Shown piece by piece: positions 34,565 through 46,934 of a stretch of 64,000 nucleotides of DNA (within the stretch, counting starts at the first letter, position 1; every line of letters starts with the position of its first letter). The translations under genes and the position numbers were made by a program. Location of the stretch: positions 38,256,001-38,320,000 of the forward strand of contig OX485804.1 in assembly GCA_950295325.1 (NCBI GenBank). The letters run 5' to 3'. Source of the stretch: Polytrichum commune. Lineage: Eukaryota > Streptophyta > Polytrichopsida > Polytrichales > Polytrichaceae. The notes under the pieces are model-generated. The model did no database searches and was not told where the DNA came from. It saw only the letters and a list, made by a program, of their open reading frames with translations.

Positions 34565-34690
34565 AGATTACCCTTGCCTTGCACTTGAATGCAAAAGAAG
34601 CGGGTTGTGTATTGCGTCGAGGCGGAAGAGGATTACATCGACATTCTCCTCAGCTTTCTCGTGCTGCCATCGTGAAGTTGTTCACAAAAA
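34565..34690 (+). pseudogene. Fragment resembling the N-terminus of plant DUF674 proteins
   Basis: One frame reads ITLALHLNAKE and, after a shift of one base near 34598, another reads RVVYCVEAEEDYIDILLSFL then VLP and a stop. The pattern (short strand, basic turn, VV.AEA..D.VDIL.SFL.LP) fits the opening of DUF674, a plant family of unknown function. The frameshift and the lack of downstream sequence indicate a broken copy. The match is from memory of the family pattern and needs a profile search. Confidence 0.4.
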
Positions 34691-34699
34691 GTATGAAGT

Positions 34700-36550
34700 T
34701 CTGTGATGTTTCCACACATCTCAAAATTCACTGTTAACCCTCTTTTTTATGAGATGTGATACTCTTCACAAGTGGAATTTTGGCCATAGGATGAGAAAAG
34801 TTATCAGACCATCATCACTACCCTAAACCCTGAGATGTCCATCGCACAATTGAAGTTGGAAAATATGAATGTAGGTTGTTGCCGCAATGCACTATGAAGG
34901 TCTGGCTATCTTCATTCCATTCCCACTTTCCAACATAGCCAAAGGAATCAAACATATTAGAAAATTCCAAGCATGAAGAGAAATAAAACTCACCTTGGCT
35001 TGCTAGAGTTCTCTGCTTTGGTTTGTTGCTCTTGACTAGAGTTGGTGCAGTGAATGCAAGGTAGACATTTAATAATAATGAACACCTCACCTCTAGGTTG
35101 TCTAGCACTAGGACCAAGTGTGAAATGTAGATACCTAAAAATCTAGCTCTTTAATTGTCAAACCAGAAACCCACTTTGCGGTGTGAACAGAGACCCTGAA
35201 AAGGAGTCAAATCTTAGCAAAAGAACAATCACCTTAGCTAGTGTTACGTGGGAATGGGGCATTTAGGCTGTCGTTTCTTGATAAGCACATTGTGTATATT
35301 TCCGGCCCTTGGCCATATCATTTTCTTGCCTAGGGTAAGTGGCAAGTAGAGCTTTAGCCATGTTATGTTTCCTCTCGTGTTACTAGGACCTATGAACAAG
35401 ACATGTCCAATGAGTTTTTCCTCCTATTTGTTAAATGTGGATGAAACTTTGATTTGTTGTTTACATCCATCTATGTGGATAACATAGGAATCAAGCTGAG
35501 CCAATCAAGTTTAGTTGTAGGATTATGGTGCTAAGCATCTATTTGTATATATTCCTCTCTCTTCTAATTGAACATCATCTTTTGATCACATAGTCATTAT
35601 TCCATTATTCTTGGCCTCACCGGAGTTTAATCACGAGTTTGGTCGTTTTCTTTGGGATGAACATGAAGATTGAGTTTGGGAATCTGTTGGCATCCGCAAA
35701 GTTGGTGGACCTAATGTGTATGTATCAAGAGCATTCGTTGGGCCTGGAGCTTACACATGAAAGACCAGAGGCACCTCCAAACATTGGATGGTTGAGCATG
35801 CGTGTTTAAATGCCCCTCATTCTCATGTTTCTCTTTGTCGCAGGATCATGCAAGTAGTCTTGAGGGTTTAGATGCCATAATTGGAAATTTGAGTATACCT
35901 TCATATTTGTGACGCTATACTTCTTGTAAAACTTCTAGTTGCACTCTACCACTACTCAAGAGGCGCGATAAATGGGCATTGAATTAGCTTACCTCAATTG
36001 TAAGTAACCATACTCCATCCCCCAACAACAATTATCTCCCTCTACTGCCAAAGTTACAAAAGGTATTGGGTGAACCCAGACTCCCACAAACAATGCACAT
36101 TGGGCATAGCAAATGGGGAGATTTTCTCTATGAAGCCTCTAATAATGGTTGAGATAGGCCCCAACTAGTTGGAACTTATTCTTGGTCACGTCGAGGTGGG
36201 ATCCACTAAGCTAATATAGTTTAGATTTCACCCATTTGGCATTTTAGCTTGGTTGTAATTTGTATGTATAAATAGCCGCATGGTAAAGAAGTTATTCAAG
36301 TAATTTTTTTAATTTTTTTTCGTATGATTCTCTTCACCAAAAACCCAATTTGCCTTTAGGAAGAGTTGAACTTGGGTCAAATGCCCCCAATGGTTAGGGA
36401 CTAAGGATTTACAACCCCTCAAACCACTAATGACTTTGAGGACTCCACAACTATGAGGATCAAATATAAAAAGTTCTCATACTTAGTGTGATTCTAGATG
36501 TGACTTTCAAGGTGTGATTCTAGATGAAAATTGACAAAATATCTTTGAAA
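34700..36550. other. Intergenic, no gene seen
   Basis: AT-rich with no frame or domain I recognise. Scattered words resemble the repeat families elsewhere, but no element boundaries could be drawn. Confidence 0.55.
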
Positions 36551-36559
36551 CTCTTATCC

Positions 36560-37490
36560 AACCAATGCATACCTATTCATAATCTTCTTCTTTTTTATTG
36601 TAAATGAGTTCATTAAAGAGGACATTTGACTTTCATCAAGTTTGCATCCAACTTCATATAAGTTAGATAACAACTCTAAATTAGTCACTCTCCACTCAAC
36701 CAAACCAACTTGTTTAAAAAACATTGTTTTGTAAAAGTACATCGCTGCACCAAACATCATGGTACTTATTACTTTTAAAAGTCACTGAATAATCTCATTA
36801 GATATCATCCTTCATATTTGAATTAAGGGAGAATGTGATATTTGGAATGTAAGATCAGAATTTACCTTCTCCTCCAACATCTTTGCAACCTTATTTTTTC
36901 CGATCATAATTTATGCACCGTCACAGCCAAATCCAACAAACATGTCAAAAACCAATCGTTATTCCTTCATATTCCTTGTTAATAAGTCAAATAATAAACA
37001 TGCATCTTTCTTCTCATCTTGGATGTGCAACAATCAATCCCATAAAAATGCAAAGTGGGAGACCTTCTTGAACAAAACCAACAAAGACAATTAGATGGCA
37101 TTTTACGAATATATTTGCAAACTCATCAATCATAATACCAGAAAACCAATAGTTTTGGTCCCAACCCAACACTTTCCTTTGAACTACTTAGATTTCATTT
37201 GGATTGCTTTTATTTATTTTTGAAAACTAAGATCCATTGCCTTGTCCTCATAATTGCTTCATGGGAGCAACTTAACTCCTATATATCCGATCTCAATCAC
37301 TGCGTATTGGTGTTCTCTAAGTCTCTTGCTCTCTATGAGATTATGTTTGATTCTACATATTAAAAATAATCTAGCTTCCCCCTCATCAACCTTCTTCTTG
37401 TAGAGCCAACAATGGTTGAGGCTTGTAACCACTTTTAAGCAACAATTGCCTCCACTTTTCTCTTCGGATGATAATCCAACTACCAACTAA
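36560..37490 (-). pseudogene. Decayed hAT-like transposase (DUF4371-type region)
   Basis: On the minus strand, 37490-37260 holds an open stretch with a zinc-finger-like C..KH and EHQ pattern. From about 37165 one frame reads YWFSGIMIDEFANIFVK and then HLIVFVGFVQEGLPLCIF to near 37050. Another frame reads DEKKDACLLFDLLTRNMKE, then FVGFGCDGA near 36920, then MIGKNKVAKMLEEKVN. This is the order seen in hAT-like/ZMYM-type transposase derivatives (the 'MxDExxD.. / VGFGSDGAxxMxGKKNGV' pattern). Multiple stops and frame changes show it is dead. Terminal repeats were not found. Confidence 0.65.
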
Positions 37491-37499
37491 TGGATAAAG

Positions 37500-40270
37500 A
37501 CAATAAGATCTATAAATTGCCAGCACATATTAGGCTGTAGCTGAAAAATGTGGCTTACAAAACTAGGATTCAAGTATATTTGGATTTATGCATGAACTTT
37601 GAACAATTCCAACTACCATTATGATGGACACTAGATCGCAGATTCACACAAATATGGTGGTTGGCGAACATGGAATGCAAACATTTGAAATTGCTATTGT
37701 TGCTTTTGTTATTATCGTTTGATGTTTTTGTCCCCCAGAAGTGCACATCCTTTATTATTTTTGGACAAGTGATTTGTCCAAATATACTTCAATGTCAGTT
37801 ACAAATGATGTAGATTTGGAAAAGATAAGCAACCAAGGCAAGACCATAATGCACATAAGGCTAATTATAAAGCCCTCGTGCACATTCGGCCGAGGCCCAC
37901 ACCTGCTTGTTGTTCGCTTTTAGCATATCATCATATAACGAGACCGAGTTGGGGTGGGGTAGGTAAAAACATTTGTGGGCTGAAGTGTCAACCTTCGGTC
38001 CATGACATTTTTAATGCAAATGCACGCAAACTCAGTGGTAAGCAAGCTCGATTCAATGAGAGACAAGTGCGGAGTCAAATTTTTAGAAATTTTAACTTCT
38101 TAACAGGGCCCGAAACCAAAAACAATGTGAATAGGAGTGTTATTTGAACTAGGAAACATAATTAATATGTGGATCAGAAGGCTATAGTCCAAGAGATCCA
38201 CAAAGTGGGATTAGAGGAGACAATGAATGTATTAGAAGAGATACAACTTGAGGAAATGAGCGCATGTGATAGCTTCTGGTATTAAAGGACGAAGTTTTTC
38301 TAGTCAGCGGCCGTAACTTATGTGTACTCAATGCATTGAAACTCTGCTGAAATTTTTGAGACCAAATTTGTCTTTGTCTCAAGTATTGGATAGATAAAGA
38401 TATGTGAGAGATATCTTTTGAAGGAATCTTTGTACTTGTTGGGCATTGTGAATTACATCAGAAAGTCTATGTTGGTGTTATATATATATATACATGTGTG
38501 TGTCTGGAACTTGGAAGCATGGAGGAGTCACTGATTCCTTGTACCAAACTATATTCTTGAATTTCATATATTCTAGTTGTGAGAGACTGACTTTATCTGC
38601 ATTGGTATTTATCTATTTGTGCTCCTTTGAAATAGACATGTGGGCTGCAAAGTATTGGATTATTATGGTTGGCTTTTTCTATGATTACAGGTTGGAAACA
38701 ATGCGTGTTACACTGCTCATGTGGTCAAATAAGTGGCTAAAGGTCCCGACCCGCCAGACGTTGACTAAGATTGGGTGTATTAGTTAAGAGCTTTGAACCA
38801 CTTGCATGCCTTGGTGGAATGTTCTATGGCACCTTGACTATGAATATGGTCTGTTTCGGGGATTTCTTCTGTATGTCAATCAAAAAGCTTTGCTCACGCT
38901 TTAGTGTCGTTTTAGCAAATAACAATAGAATTTGCAGCCAAGTTGAACATAAGAATCGTCGGCCTTCTCACATCCTAGTAGCTATTACCGGCATACCCGT
39001 TACTGCATGCCTCCTTCAAACCTTGCTATCTTGGCGGGAGAGAGGACTTGCATCCCAGAGTTCAAAGTTTGCCGCCCAATCGAACTTTACTGCTTCGCAC
39101 CTAGTCCGTAGAACACCCCTGCATCGCTCATGAGATTGAAATCCAGCTCGAAACTTTAACCATGTTCGTTTTGCTTCTATTCTGCGTACGCTACTGACTA
39201 GTGCCTAGATCGCACAACTCAATTCATGTCCATTTAATTTAAAAAATTGAATTCCATACCGAGGTCGCTCAACCTCCGATGTTTCCAAGACTTGCTACCG
39301 AAACATTCATGTCCTGCATCATTGTCTAAGATTCACAAAGCTGCACCCGGCAAGGCTAGGCAACCTGAAGCTGCCGGGCGTGTAGTTCTAATGTAGCCAC
39401 CTCCAACAAGGTTTCTTCAAACACCTTCTCTCTCTCCATTTTTCATTTGGACCGCATTTCTCTCATGTACACACGGGATCCTCATTGCAGATTGTTGATT
39501 TTTAACCCTTGTAAACTTGAATCATGGTTGCCTTTGCTATGGGATTATTCAGCTAGTGATGTTTGGTTGCTATTCTCATGAGTCTAATGGGATTGCCGAG
39601 TGGCTCGATCGAGGGGGAGGGACCTGCGTTAACATTCATGATCACATGTCTCTCGCTCAGAGTGGAGGAGCTAGGACTCATATCGCAATGCAAGGAATTC
39701 TAACGCACGGGAAAGACTTGTGCAGACCAACATTCATTCAACGGTATATATAATGGGATGGGCAACAAAACAAAGAGATTGTGAAACATACTTGTCAAAC
39801 TAGTGTTACCACCTGCATGCAGGAGGAGGAGCACCACCGAAATTCCAAGCAGCACCCGGCATGGCCATCGATCATTCAGAGCAGCAAAGTCAATCCTTGC
39901 ACAAGTGCAAAGTTGAGACTTCTAAAATGAGGAGTACTGAAGAGCTCTAAGGGTTGGGAATCATGTTTTTTTTTTTTTTTTAATTTTAATTTTTACCATT
40001 TTGTCACAAACATAACCCCCCACCAATTTGTGATACTGGCAAATTTAACCTTAGACTCATATTTCTAGACCCTAGATTAGTCTAAGAGAGGGTGTCCACA
40101 AATGACCAAATATTTTCAATCAATTACTTCATGCCCCACACATACACACCCAAACTCAACTTATTTGTCATATTATGCCCTAACAACATGAGACCGATTT
40201 TTATAAGTAGGTCCACTCCTCCAACCATATGCATTTGACAATATTTCCACAAATTTTGATGACAATAATA
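37500..40270. other. Intergenic, no gene confirmed
   Basis: No protein family was recognised. A stretch at about 38940-39230 is less AT-rich than its surroundings and could be a decayed gene or regulatory remnant, but no convincing exon structure was seen. A (TA) run lies near 38478-38492 and a poly-T run near 39966-39982. Confidence 0.5.
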
Positions 40271-40275
40271 AAATT

Positions 40276-40305
40276 ATATATATATATATATACACACACA
40301 CACAT
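40276..40305 (+). repeat. (TA)n(CA)n microsatellite
   Basis: A compound dinucleotide run adjoining the left end of the long inverted-repeat element that follows. Confidence 0.9.
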
Positions 40306-40315
40306 AGTGCTTTGA

Positions 40316-41290
40316 TAAGATGAATTCACAGAATTGAAAACTCAACTCCATGAAAATTAAATACCAATTTAGCAATAGGTTCTACCAATTTCACTAAAAT
40401 TTTGAACCTGGTTGACCATATAGATAACCAATTTAACTTGAACTTTCAACTGGTTTCATTGTATTTTGTGAACGATTTCATTTATTTAGTACCCATATTC
40501 ACAACTTCACAAAATCAGTTTCATGAATTGTATGACTTTATTTCACAAAGAGTGGGACATCGTGTATAAGATTCTCCTAATCGCTCCTCACAACTAGCTA
40601 TACGTTAAGTCTAGAGTCTTCTAGATAAACACATAACAAAGAAGAACCAATGAACAATGAGAAGGCAAAGAATACAAACATTGGTTAGAAGGTTCATGAA
40701 CTAGACTGGACCCTTCATGAAATTGAGTTTGCACTTTTGTGAAGTCATCTTACCAAAGGAATATGTGTTTACCTGGAAGTATGCCTCTAGCCTTGACATA
40801 GAGCTACATTGTTATGTCTAATTAGTGTGGGTTACCATTTGGAGTTGCGTGGTGCTATTACTTTCTTACCGAGAGTTTCATTTTTTTTACCTTGATAACA
40901 TAAGTAGTTAGTATGCACACCAAAGGATGTTAGTTGGTAAAAAATGATAATGTTGGGAGAAATATATAGCAACACGTAACTCCAAATGATTTCCCACACT
41001 AATAAGACAAAAGAATGTAGTCGTGTGGAGTGATTAGGAAAACTTATACATGATGTATTGTTCTTTGTGAATTTAAAGTTATACACTCCATGACATTGTT
41101 TTTGTGAAACTGTGAATATGGGTACCAAATCATGAAATCGTTCACAACACATAATGAAACTAGTTGAAAGTTCAAGTTAAATTGGTTGTCTATATAGTGA
41201 ACTTGGTTCATGATTCCAGTGGAATTGGTAGGACCTATTGCTAAATTGGTTTATAAAATCATTAAATTTGAGTTTGCACTGGTGAATATG
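40316..41290. mobile_element. Non-autonomous element with long (about 280-bp) inverted arms
   Basis: Left arm about 40316-40600 and right arm about 41010-41290 are reverse complements at roughly 80-85% identity by eye. They share 'accaatttaacttgaact', 'ttcaactggtttcatt' and 'gtacccatattcaca'. About 400 bp lie between the arms. A second inner inverted pair (40826-40860 against 40965-41000, 'catttggagttgcgtg') suggests a foldback or Mutator-like deletion derivative. No transposase frame is present. Confidence 0.75.
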
Positions 41291-41426
41291 TAACACCATC
41301 GAACAAGAATTTAATATTAGTATCAATATAAGGGCTTTCATTTAGTATCAAGCTTACCAAAGGAGTAATATGCAATGCCATTGAATAGGACTTTAATATT
41401 GGTATCAATATAAGGGCTTTCATTTA
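41291..41426 (+). repeat. Direct duplication, period 82 bp
   Basis: Two copies share 'tatcaatataagggctttc' at 41321 and 41403 with similar flanks. They lie immediately after the long inverted-repeat element. Confidence 0.8.
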
Positions 41427-41430
41427 CAGT

Positions 41431-42133
41431 TGGTAATACGACACTCGTTTATACGACACCCTCAATATTACAACACATTTTTGCAAGACCAAATTTTTTA
41501 ATTTAAAACTCCCTCTTTTATATGACTACGACACTCTATAATGCGGCATTTAGAATCTCCATTTTGTTATATGAAAGAGGTAGCTAATGCTAAAATTCCT
41601 TTCATCTATATATGTTATGTACATCTAAAATACATCCATTTTCACCTTGGAACTACTTGGGAGCTTCACTTATCATTGGGAACTTAATGATAATTAGGGT
41701 TAGAGTGGCCTCATGTCAAGTATCATCAATATCTTAATGCTAAACGTCATGCATCATTGTGTTGTCTAGTTTGTTATTAGAGATCACTTTATAATTTGGT
41801 GTTAATGAAACTATTAATTTTCAAAAGTTAGTAGGGAATTTAGATAAGATGACAGTTGCTAACTTGGGTAGGCAACAACATAGATCTTTGGACTCCTATT
41901 TCAAGAGTTCTTGAGAATATTTGTATTTGTTTGGAGTTATAAGTTATTATTTCATATCATCTATATTGCTTAAACTCGTTGTATATATTTTAAAGCTCAT
42001 ATTACTTATGTTTTCGTATTCCCTCAATAATATGACAACTTTACGCCATTTGTCATATTAATGAGAAGACGACACCTTGACAATACGACTTTTTGTGTGT
42101 TTCCTAAACGTGTCATACTAAAGAGGGAGAATA
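41431..42133. mobile_element. Possible MITE with 'tacgacac'-type ends
   Basis: The left part repeats words like 'tacgacactc' and 'tacgacaccc'. The right part carries the reverse-strand equivalents (gacgacacc, acaatacgac, gtgtcatactaaagagggag). The inner left word 'ctccctcttttatatgac' mirrors the right terminus. The arms are diverged, so boundaries are approximate. Confidence 0.4.
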
Positions 42134-42480
42134 GTAGTATCAAGTTCGTTTGGCTAGGTTTGACCAAAGAACACTTCTCTTTTTGGGTCGTGTGCCTAGT
42201 CCTTTAAGAGACGCCCAAGGAGACAAATCGTCATGTCATGAACAATCTTTCGCTTGTGCAAATGGCAACACATTGTTTGGACCAAGGATTTCAAACCCAC
42301 GAGGACCAAATTGGTTCTCAAGTAAGTTTGAAATGTACCATCTCTCTACTGGCCAATAACCAAGTCCCAACAAAAAAAACAACAATATTAATCGACGCCA
42401 CTTACAATGCAAAGACATAGAAAATTAATGTTCTATCATTTAATTTGTTAATGTAGGTGTGATTCTTGACTTCAAATTTT

Positions 42481-42829
42481 CCCCAGGTTAGATCACATCT
42501 TCATTCAGGTGGGCCCTGCCCCTTCCACGCCTCTTTCACTACCCGGTTATCCTGCCCACGTGGGAACTCTTCCCTGTTGGGAACCAATGTGACAATACCC
42601 GGTCACTGAAGCCATTAAGCTCCTTTGACATATGAAAGAACTTCATCGATTAACTTGGGAATAGTGAAAGTGATGTCAACTTGAATTTTTGTAATTTTGA
42701 CCGGGTATTATTACATTGGTTCTCAATGAGGAAGAGTTCCCGCGTAAGTGTGTGGCAGGAAGACCGGGCACCGAAGGAGGCGTGGGAAGGGCGGGCCCCA
42801 GCCGAATGAAGATGTGAACCAACCCAGGG
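42481..42829. repeat. Foldback with about 125-bp inverted arms
   Basis: Arms 42481-42604 and 42699-42829 are imperfect reverse complements (about 80% by eye) around a 94-bp loop. Shared blocks include 'cacatcttcatt', 'gggaactcttcc' and 'gaaccaatgt.a.aata', and both inner ends read 'cccggtc'. The arms are GC-rich compared with the flanks. A transcript would form a long hairpin, so it is a MITE and a possible small-RNA source. Confidence 0.8.
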
Positions 42830-43254
42830 CATCAAATTCTATTCACTATTTAATTTACTAAGATGGTGCAACCAAAATAATAGAAGGAAATCTAAGAATG
42901 AATAGTGGAACATTGGATCCTTTGACATCTATCTTTTTTTCATTTCTAGTTTGAAGTACTCTACTACAATTGCACTAGAAATCCACTTGAAGAATCTAAA
43001 CTTCACGTACTTCTAAACCACGTGTGTTGTGTGTTTGTAATCAATATATATAATTGCAAAATGTTAGTATGATGAAAAGTGGCACAAGTCAAGAACAAGT
43101 CCACTAGCCAAAATCGTTGTGGTACGTCAAACTTATAGTCGGCCACAATACACAAGGTGTGAGAGGTGTAGGTTTACAAATCGAACGGGACCATGACAAG
43201 GGGAAATTAATTGATGTGGAGTCCCATTTTGAGGTGGTTGTTATCGATAAGGTC

Positions 43255-43450
43255 CCAAACTCCATGTTCCAAAGCTCGGAGCTCTATTGGTGATCGTGAT
43301 TGGGAGGGAGAAAGGTACTATAATGTTGTTGTGCGGAGATTTGGCAAAGTTTGATGGTGCTTCGTATTTTGTGCGCTTGGTGTGGCTACCCAATATTGTA
43401 ACATAGTGTTGAAAAATGTTCTTAACTTATTGAATAGAAGCTTTATGAAT
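43255..43450 (+). repeat. Dispersed repeat pair E, copy 1
   Basis: It shares 'ggtgat.gtgattggga' and 'tggtgtggctaccca.tattg' blocks with 63500-63700 in the same order. The pair is degenerate, and its element type is unknown. Confidence 0.5.
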
Positions 43451-43827
43451 GTCGGCATCTTGATTGTTGTATGTTTGCACACACTATCAACGTTGCATTA
43501 TTATGTTGGGGTGGGCCATGTATGGTATATAAAGATTTTATTCCATTCTCACCCATGAACCATTAACTTATCGGCCATATATTGTCACTATATATATAGC
43601 ATACCCATGGGACATTCGATGTTCCCATTACGCTTCTCACCAACACCTTGTACTTGGATGCTCATGCGTATGTTGAGGATATCTATCTCAATGAAAGCAT
43701 AAGAAAGTTACAAGATTCTAGCAAGAAGTAAACGTACAAGATCCTTCCAATGGAAATGTACAAATATTTTCTAGATGCAACGAAGCAATCGTATGTGCCA
43801 TTAAACATTGTCTTTTTGGTGTTTGTT

Positions 43828-43880
43828 TTTAGATCCGCACGTACCCCGCATTCCCACTCAAATATAGGTGTCCAAATTAT
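43828..43880 (-). repeat. Repeat family A fragment
   Basis: On the minus strand this reads 'ggacacctatatttgagtg' followed by a diverged 'gtgcggatctaaaa' block, the family A core. Confidence 0.5.
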
Positions 43881-44029
43881 TGCTATGTTGGATTTAGGCA
43901 CGTTTACCTTAGGTGCACCTATGACCGAGTCCCTACCCAATACCGAGGGCCCAAAAGTGACGTGGAACTGGTCTGATTAGTTCCATCCGGCAGAGCGGAT
44001 GAAAATTAGAATCATCAAAGGCAGCGCTG

Positions 44030-45758
44030 GCAGATATAGAATGTACATCCTGCGTAGATGCTAGCATTCGGAAGAGATCGCTGGCGATGGCAGGGGAAGC
44101 AGCGACAGGGATCGGCGACTTCTCCTGCCCGCCATAGCTCCCGTGCTTCGCTCTTGCCCTGTTTCAGCTCCTCACTTCCCCCTCGTCGTCGTAACGAGCG
44201 TCTCATTCAATACGCGTTTGCGTTTCTTTGACAAAACGAGACCTTTTTTTCGAAAATTTGAACGCCGTTTGAGGTACGGGGGGGTGTTTGGGGTTGCAGA
44301 TCTTGTGGTTCAACTGAGCGGGAGCAATTCTGTGTCAGATTTGCGAGCAGGCATCCGGTAGTGTGTAGTTCAGTTGTTTTTCTCTGGATTCTTTAAGAGT
44401 TCCAGTGTAAGTTGGGGTGTGAGAGTTTTAAGTGGTAGTAAGCAGACGTCGCTATCACCACGTTGGAGTTTGTGTGAGCGTTAGGTTTTGGGGCTGCGAG
44501 AGGTCGTGATTAGGGGGCTGCGGAGTTCTGCTTGGTGGTGCTTGATCCCTTTTCTCCTTTCGAGATATTGTCCTGCGAGGGGTGGAAACCTCGGACTTGG
44601 TCGTGGTGTTTTTTTTAGGAGATTGTAGACTTTGGAGTAAAATACATGGATGTGCTAAATATAGTGACAATTAGCATGTGAGCAGTGGGCACTTAATTCA
44701 CCTTGTTATTACAGTGGCATATTCTCGTGGTTTCATTTGCAATTGAGATTAACTTTTCCTTGTTTAAAGATTCTTCCAACTCCTCATTTACTTGCGCGGC
44801 TGTCAGATCTTTCAAAATTTGCCACGAGGAGTCTTGTAAGTAGGCAACCCTGTTTGTGATTCTATTCGGCTGCAACGGCTGGTTGTTGAGAAACAACCGG
44901 ATGATAGATCGTAGATCTGAGATTTGATGATGTGAGTGTTGTGATTGAGGAGGCACTTCTGTCCACTCGCCTTCCAGTGGCTAACGTAGCCATCAGCACT
45001 TCCCACTCCCTTCCACGCTATACTCCCGCATCAAATAATCGCCCTTTCTCTAGTATTGGTTTCTTCACTTGAAGCGCTGAATAGAAGATCTCAGTTTCAA
45101 CGCACCAAGGGCGAGCGCGTGGGCAGGCACAACAAAGTTGCACTGTGGAGACATACGGTTCTCGCAAAAGAGGCGAGTTATCTGACAGGAGCGGGGAAGT
45201 CCTCGGGATGCGGGACGGCGGAATGGACGTCATTTCCAGAGGGTGAACAGCGGGAAACAAGTAATCCACGGGGACGGACTCCAGTTCTGTGCATGAACTT
45301 CTTGCCAGAGTGAGCATCGTAATCAACTCCCCTTAACCCTAAAAGTAATGGTTTATGATTCTTACTCTTGTATCTCCATCTCCGTTTTGAATTTCTCGCA
45401 GGCGCACTAGAACGATGCTCTCGACTTTGCTTAGTCCATTTTGTGAAAAGCTCACCAACTCGATTGCTTGCATAGAACAGTCTCACATGAAATCATTTGT
45501 CTAGTTCGAACATAATGTGGAGACATTATGCAACTGTTTAGTATGAATGGCGCAATCCTTTCATGTTTTTTTGCTCCAAAAATTCCAATTGTGATCTTTC
45601 CTTTGCGGAATCACTTGCCTCTTCAACAAGCATTCTTTCGAAGCTGCTTCAGGGCTAAGGAATTTTGAAATCATCCAGGTAGACAAGGTCGAAATTTATT
45701 TGCAAGTAAAGCTTACAGGGAATCTATTTCTGTGGACAGCGTCTGAAAGAGGGCAGCA
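44030..45758 (+). promoter_or_regulatory. Promoter and probably intron-containing 5' leader of the left GT31 gene
   Basis: Conserved with the right arm over most of its length, especially 44060-44350 and 44410-44530. It has no long frame. Conservation of leader segments separated by diverged stretches suggests non-coding exons and an intron. The exact start site and splice sites could not be fixed; a possible donor is near 44359 (ccg|gtagtg). Confidence 0.5.
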
Positions 45759-46934
45759 ATGCGCATCCGGGGGAGTGGAGGATCAAGTGCCGGCAATGTG
45801 TCATGGAAGGGTATCCTGGTCCTCTGCTTTGCAAGTTTCTGTGTTGGATTGCTGTTCACAAATCGAATGTGGAGTAACCCAGACTTCAATGACGTGATTA
45901 GAAGTGGATGTGAACCTAAGCCCAATGGGGATGGTGCCCAGAAGAATTTTTTTGACGAAGTTTCCAGGACACATCAAGTGATCCAAACGCTCGATAAGAC
46001 AATCTCTTCTTTAGAATTGGAGCTTGCAGCTGCCCGTGCGCAACAAAGTTTTGCCAGCACACCACAGCCTCATACGATCCGGGAGACAGGATTAGCGCCT
46101 GCCGGTGAACGGCAGAAAGCTTTTGTAGTAGTAGGGATAAACACGGCGTTCAGTAGTCGGAGGAGGCGGGATTCGGTACGGGAAACTTGGATGCCTCAGG
46201 GGGACAGGCTGAAGCAATTAGAACAGGAAAAGGGCATCGTGGTCCGGTTTGTAATCGGTCATAGTGCAACCCCTGGAGGTATTCTGGATCGGGCAATTGA
46301 GGCTGAAGATGCCCAGCATGGAGATTTCATGCGACTGGATCACGTTGAGGGTTACCACGAGCTGTCCATGAAGACCAAGATCTACTTTGCAACAGCAGTT
46401 AAGAAATGGGACGCAGACTTCTATGTGAAGGTGGACGACGATGTGCACGTGAACCTTGGGATGCTTGGAACCACATTGGCCAGACATCGGTCGAAGCCTC
46501 GCGTATACATCGGGTGTATGAAATCTGGGCCCGTCCTGGCACAGAAGGGTGTAAAATACCACGAACCGGAGTACTGGAAATTTGGGGAGGAGGGGAACAA
46601 GTACTTTCGGCATGCAACCGGACAGATTTATGCACTTTCAAAAGACCTCGCAGTGTATATTGCTGTGAACCAGCACCTTTTACACAGGTATGCGAACGAG
46701 GATGTTTCTCTTGGTGCTTGGATCATTGGACTTGATGTGGATCACATAGATGACAGGAGCATGTGCTGTGGGACTCCCCCGGACTGCGAATGGAAGGCAC
46801 AAGCAGGAAATGTGTGTGTGGCATCCTTCGATTGGACATGCAGTGGGATTTGCAAGTCAGTAGAAAGGATAAAGGACGTTCATGAAAGATGTGGGGAGGG
46901 TGACGATGCTGTCTGGGGTGCCACATTCCAATAG
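45759..46934 (+). CDS. GT31 beta-1,3-galactosyltransferase-like protein, Golgi type II membrane protein, copy 1
   Basis: 391 residues in one uninterrupted frame. A short basic cytoplasmic tail precedes a single membrane segment at about 18-34 ([16 protein letters not shown]). The stem carries a coiled, Glu-rich stretch at about 64-95 (DUF4094-like, [18 protein letters not shown]). The GT31 domain runs from about 120. It has the RRDSVRETW motif (136-144), the metal/UDP-binding DDD (226-228, [10 protein letters not shown]) and EDVSLG (314-319), and ends in a Cys-rich tail. Plant members add galactose to arabinogalactan proteins or other Golgi glycans from UDP-galactose; the exact acceptor cannot be told. 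Plant relatives usually have several introns, while this coding region has none. It is about 93% identical by eye to the inverted copy at 58593-59777. Start chosen by shared ATG context (ggcagcaATGcgcat). Confidence 0.92.
   Translation: MRIRGSGGSSAGNVSWKGILVLCFASFCVGLLFTNRMWSNPDFNDVIRSGCEPKPNGDGAQKNFFDEVSRTHQVIQTLDKTISSLELELAAARAQQSFASTPQPHTIRETGLAPAGERQKAFVVVGINTAFSSRRRRDSVRETWMPQGDRLKQLEQEKGIVVRFVIGHSATPGGILDRAIEAEDAQHGDFMRLDHVEGYHELSMKTKIYFATAVKKWDADFYVKVDDDVHVNLGMLGTTLARHRSKPRVYIGCMKSGPVLAQKGVKYHEPEYWKFGEEGNKYFRHATGQIYALSKDLAVYIAVNQHLLHRYANEDVSLGAWIIGLDVDHIDDRSMCCGTPPDCEWKAQAGNVCVASFDWTCSGICKSVERIKDVHERCGEGDDAVWGATFQ

Noticed and set aside
39590-39680. tRNA-like start (ttgccgagtggctcgatcg)
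   Set aside because: It resembles the A box of a Leu/Ser tRNA, but no cloverleaf closes and no matching B box or acceptor stem follows.
42558-42563. G-box CACGTG as a promoter site
   Set aside because: It lies inside the foldback arm with no gene downstream, so a regulatory role is unsupported.
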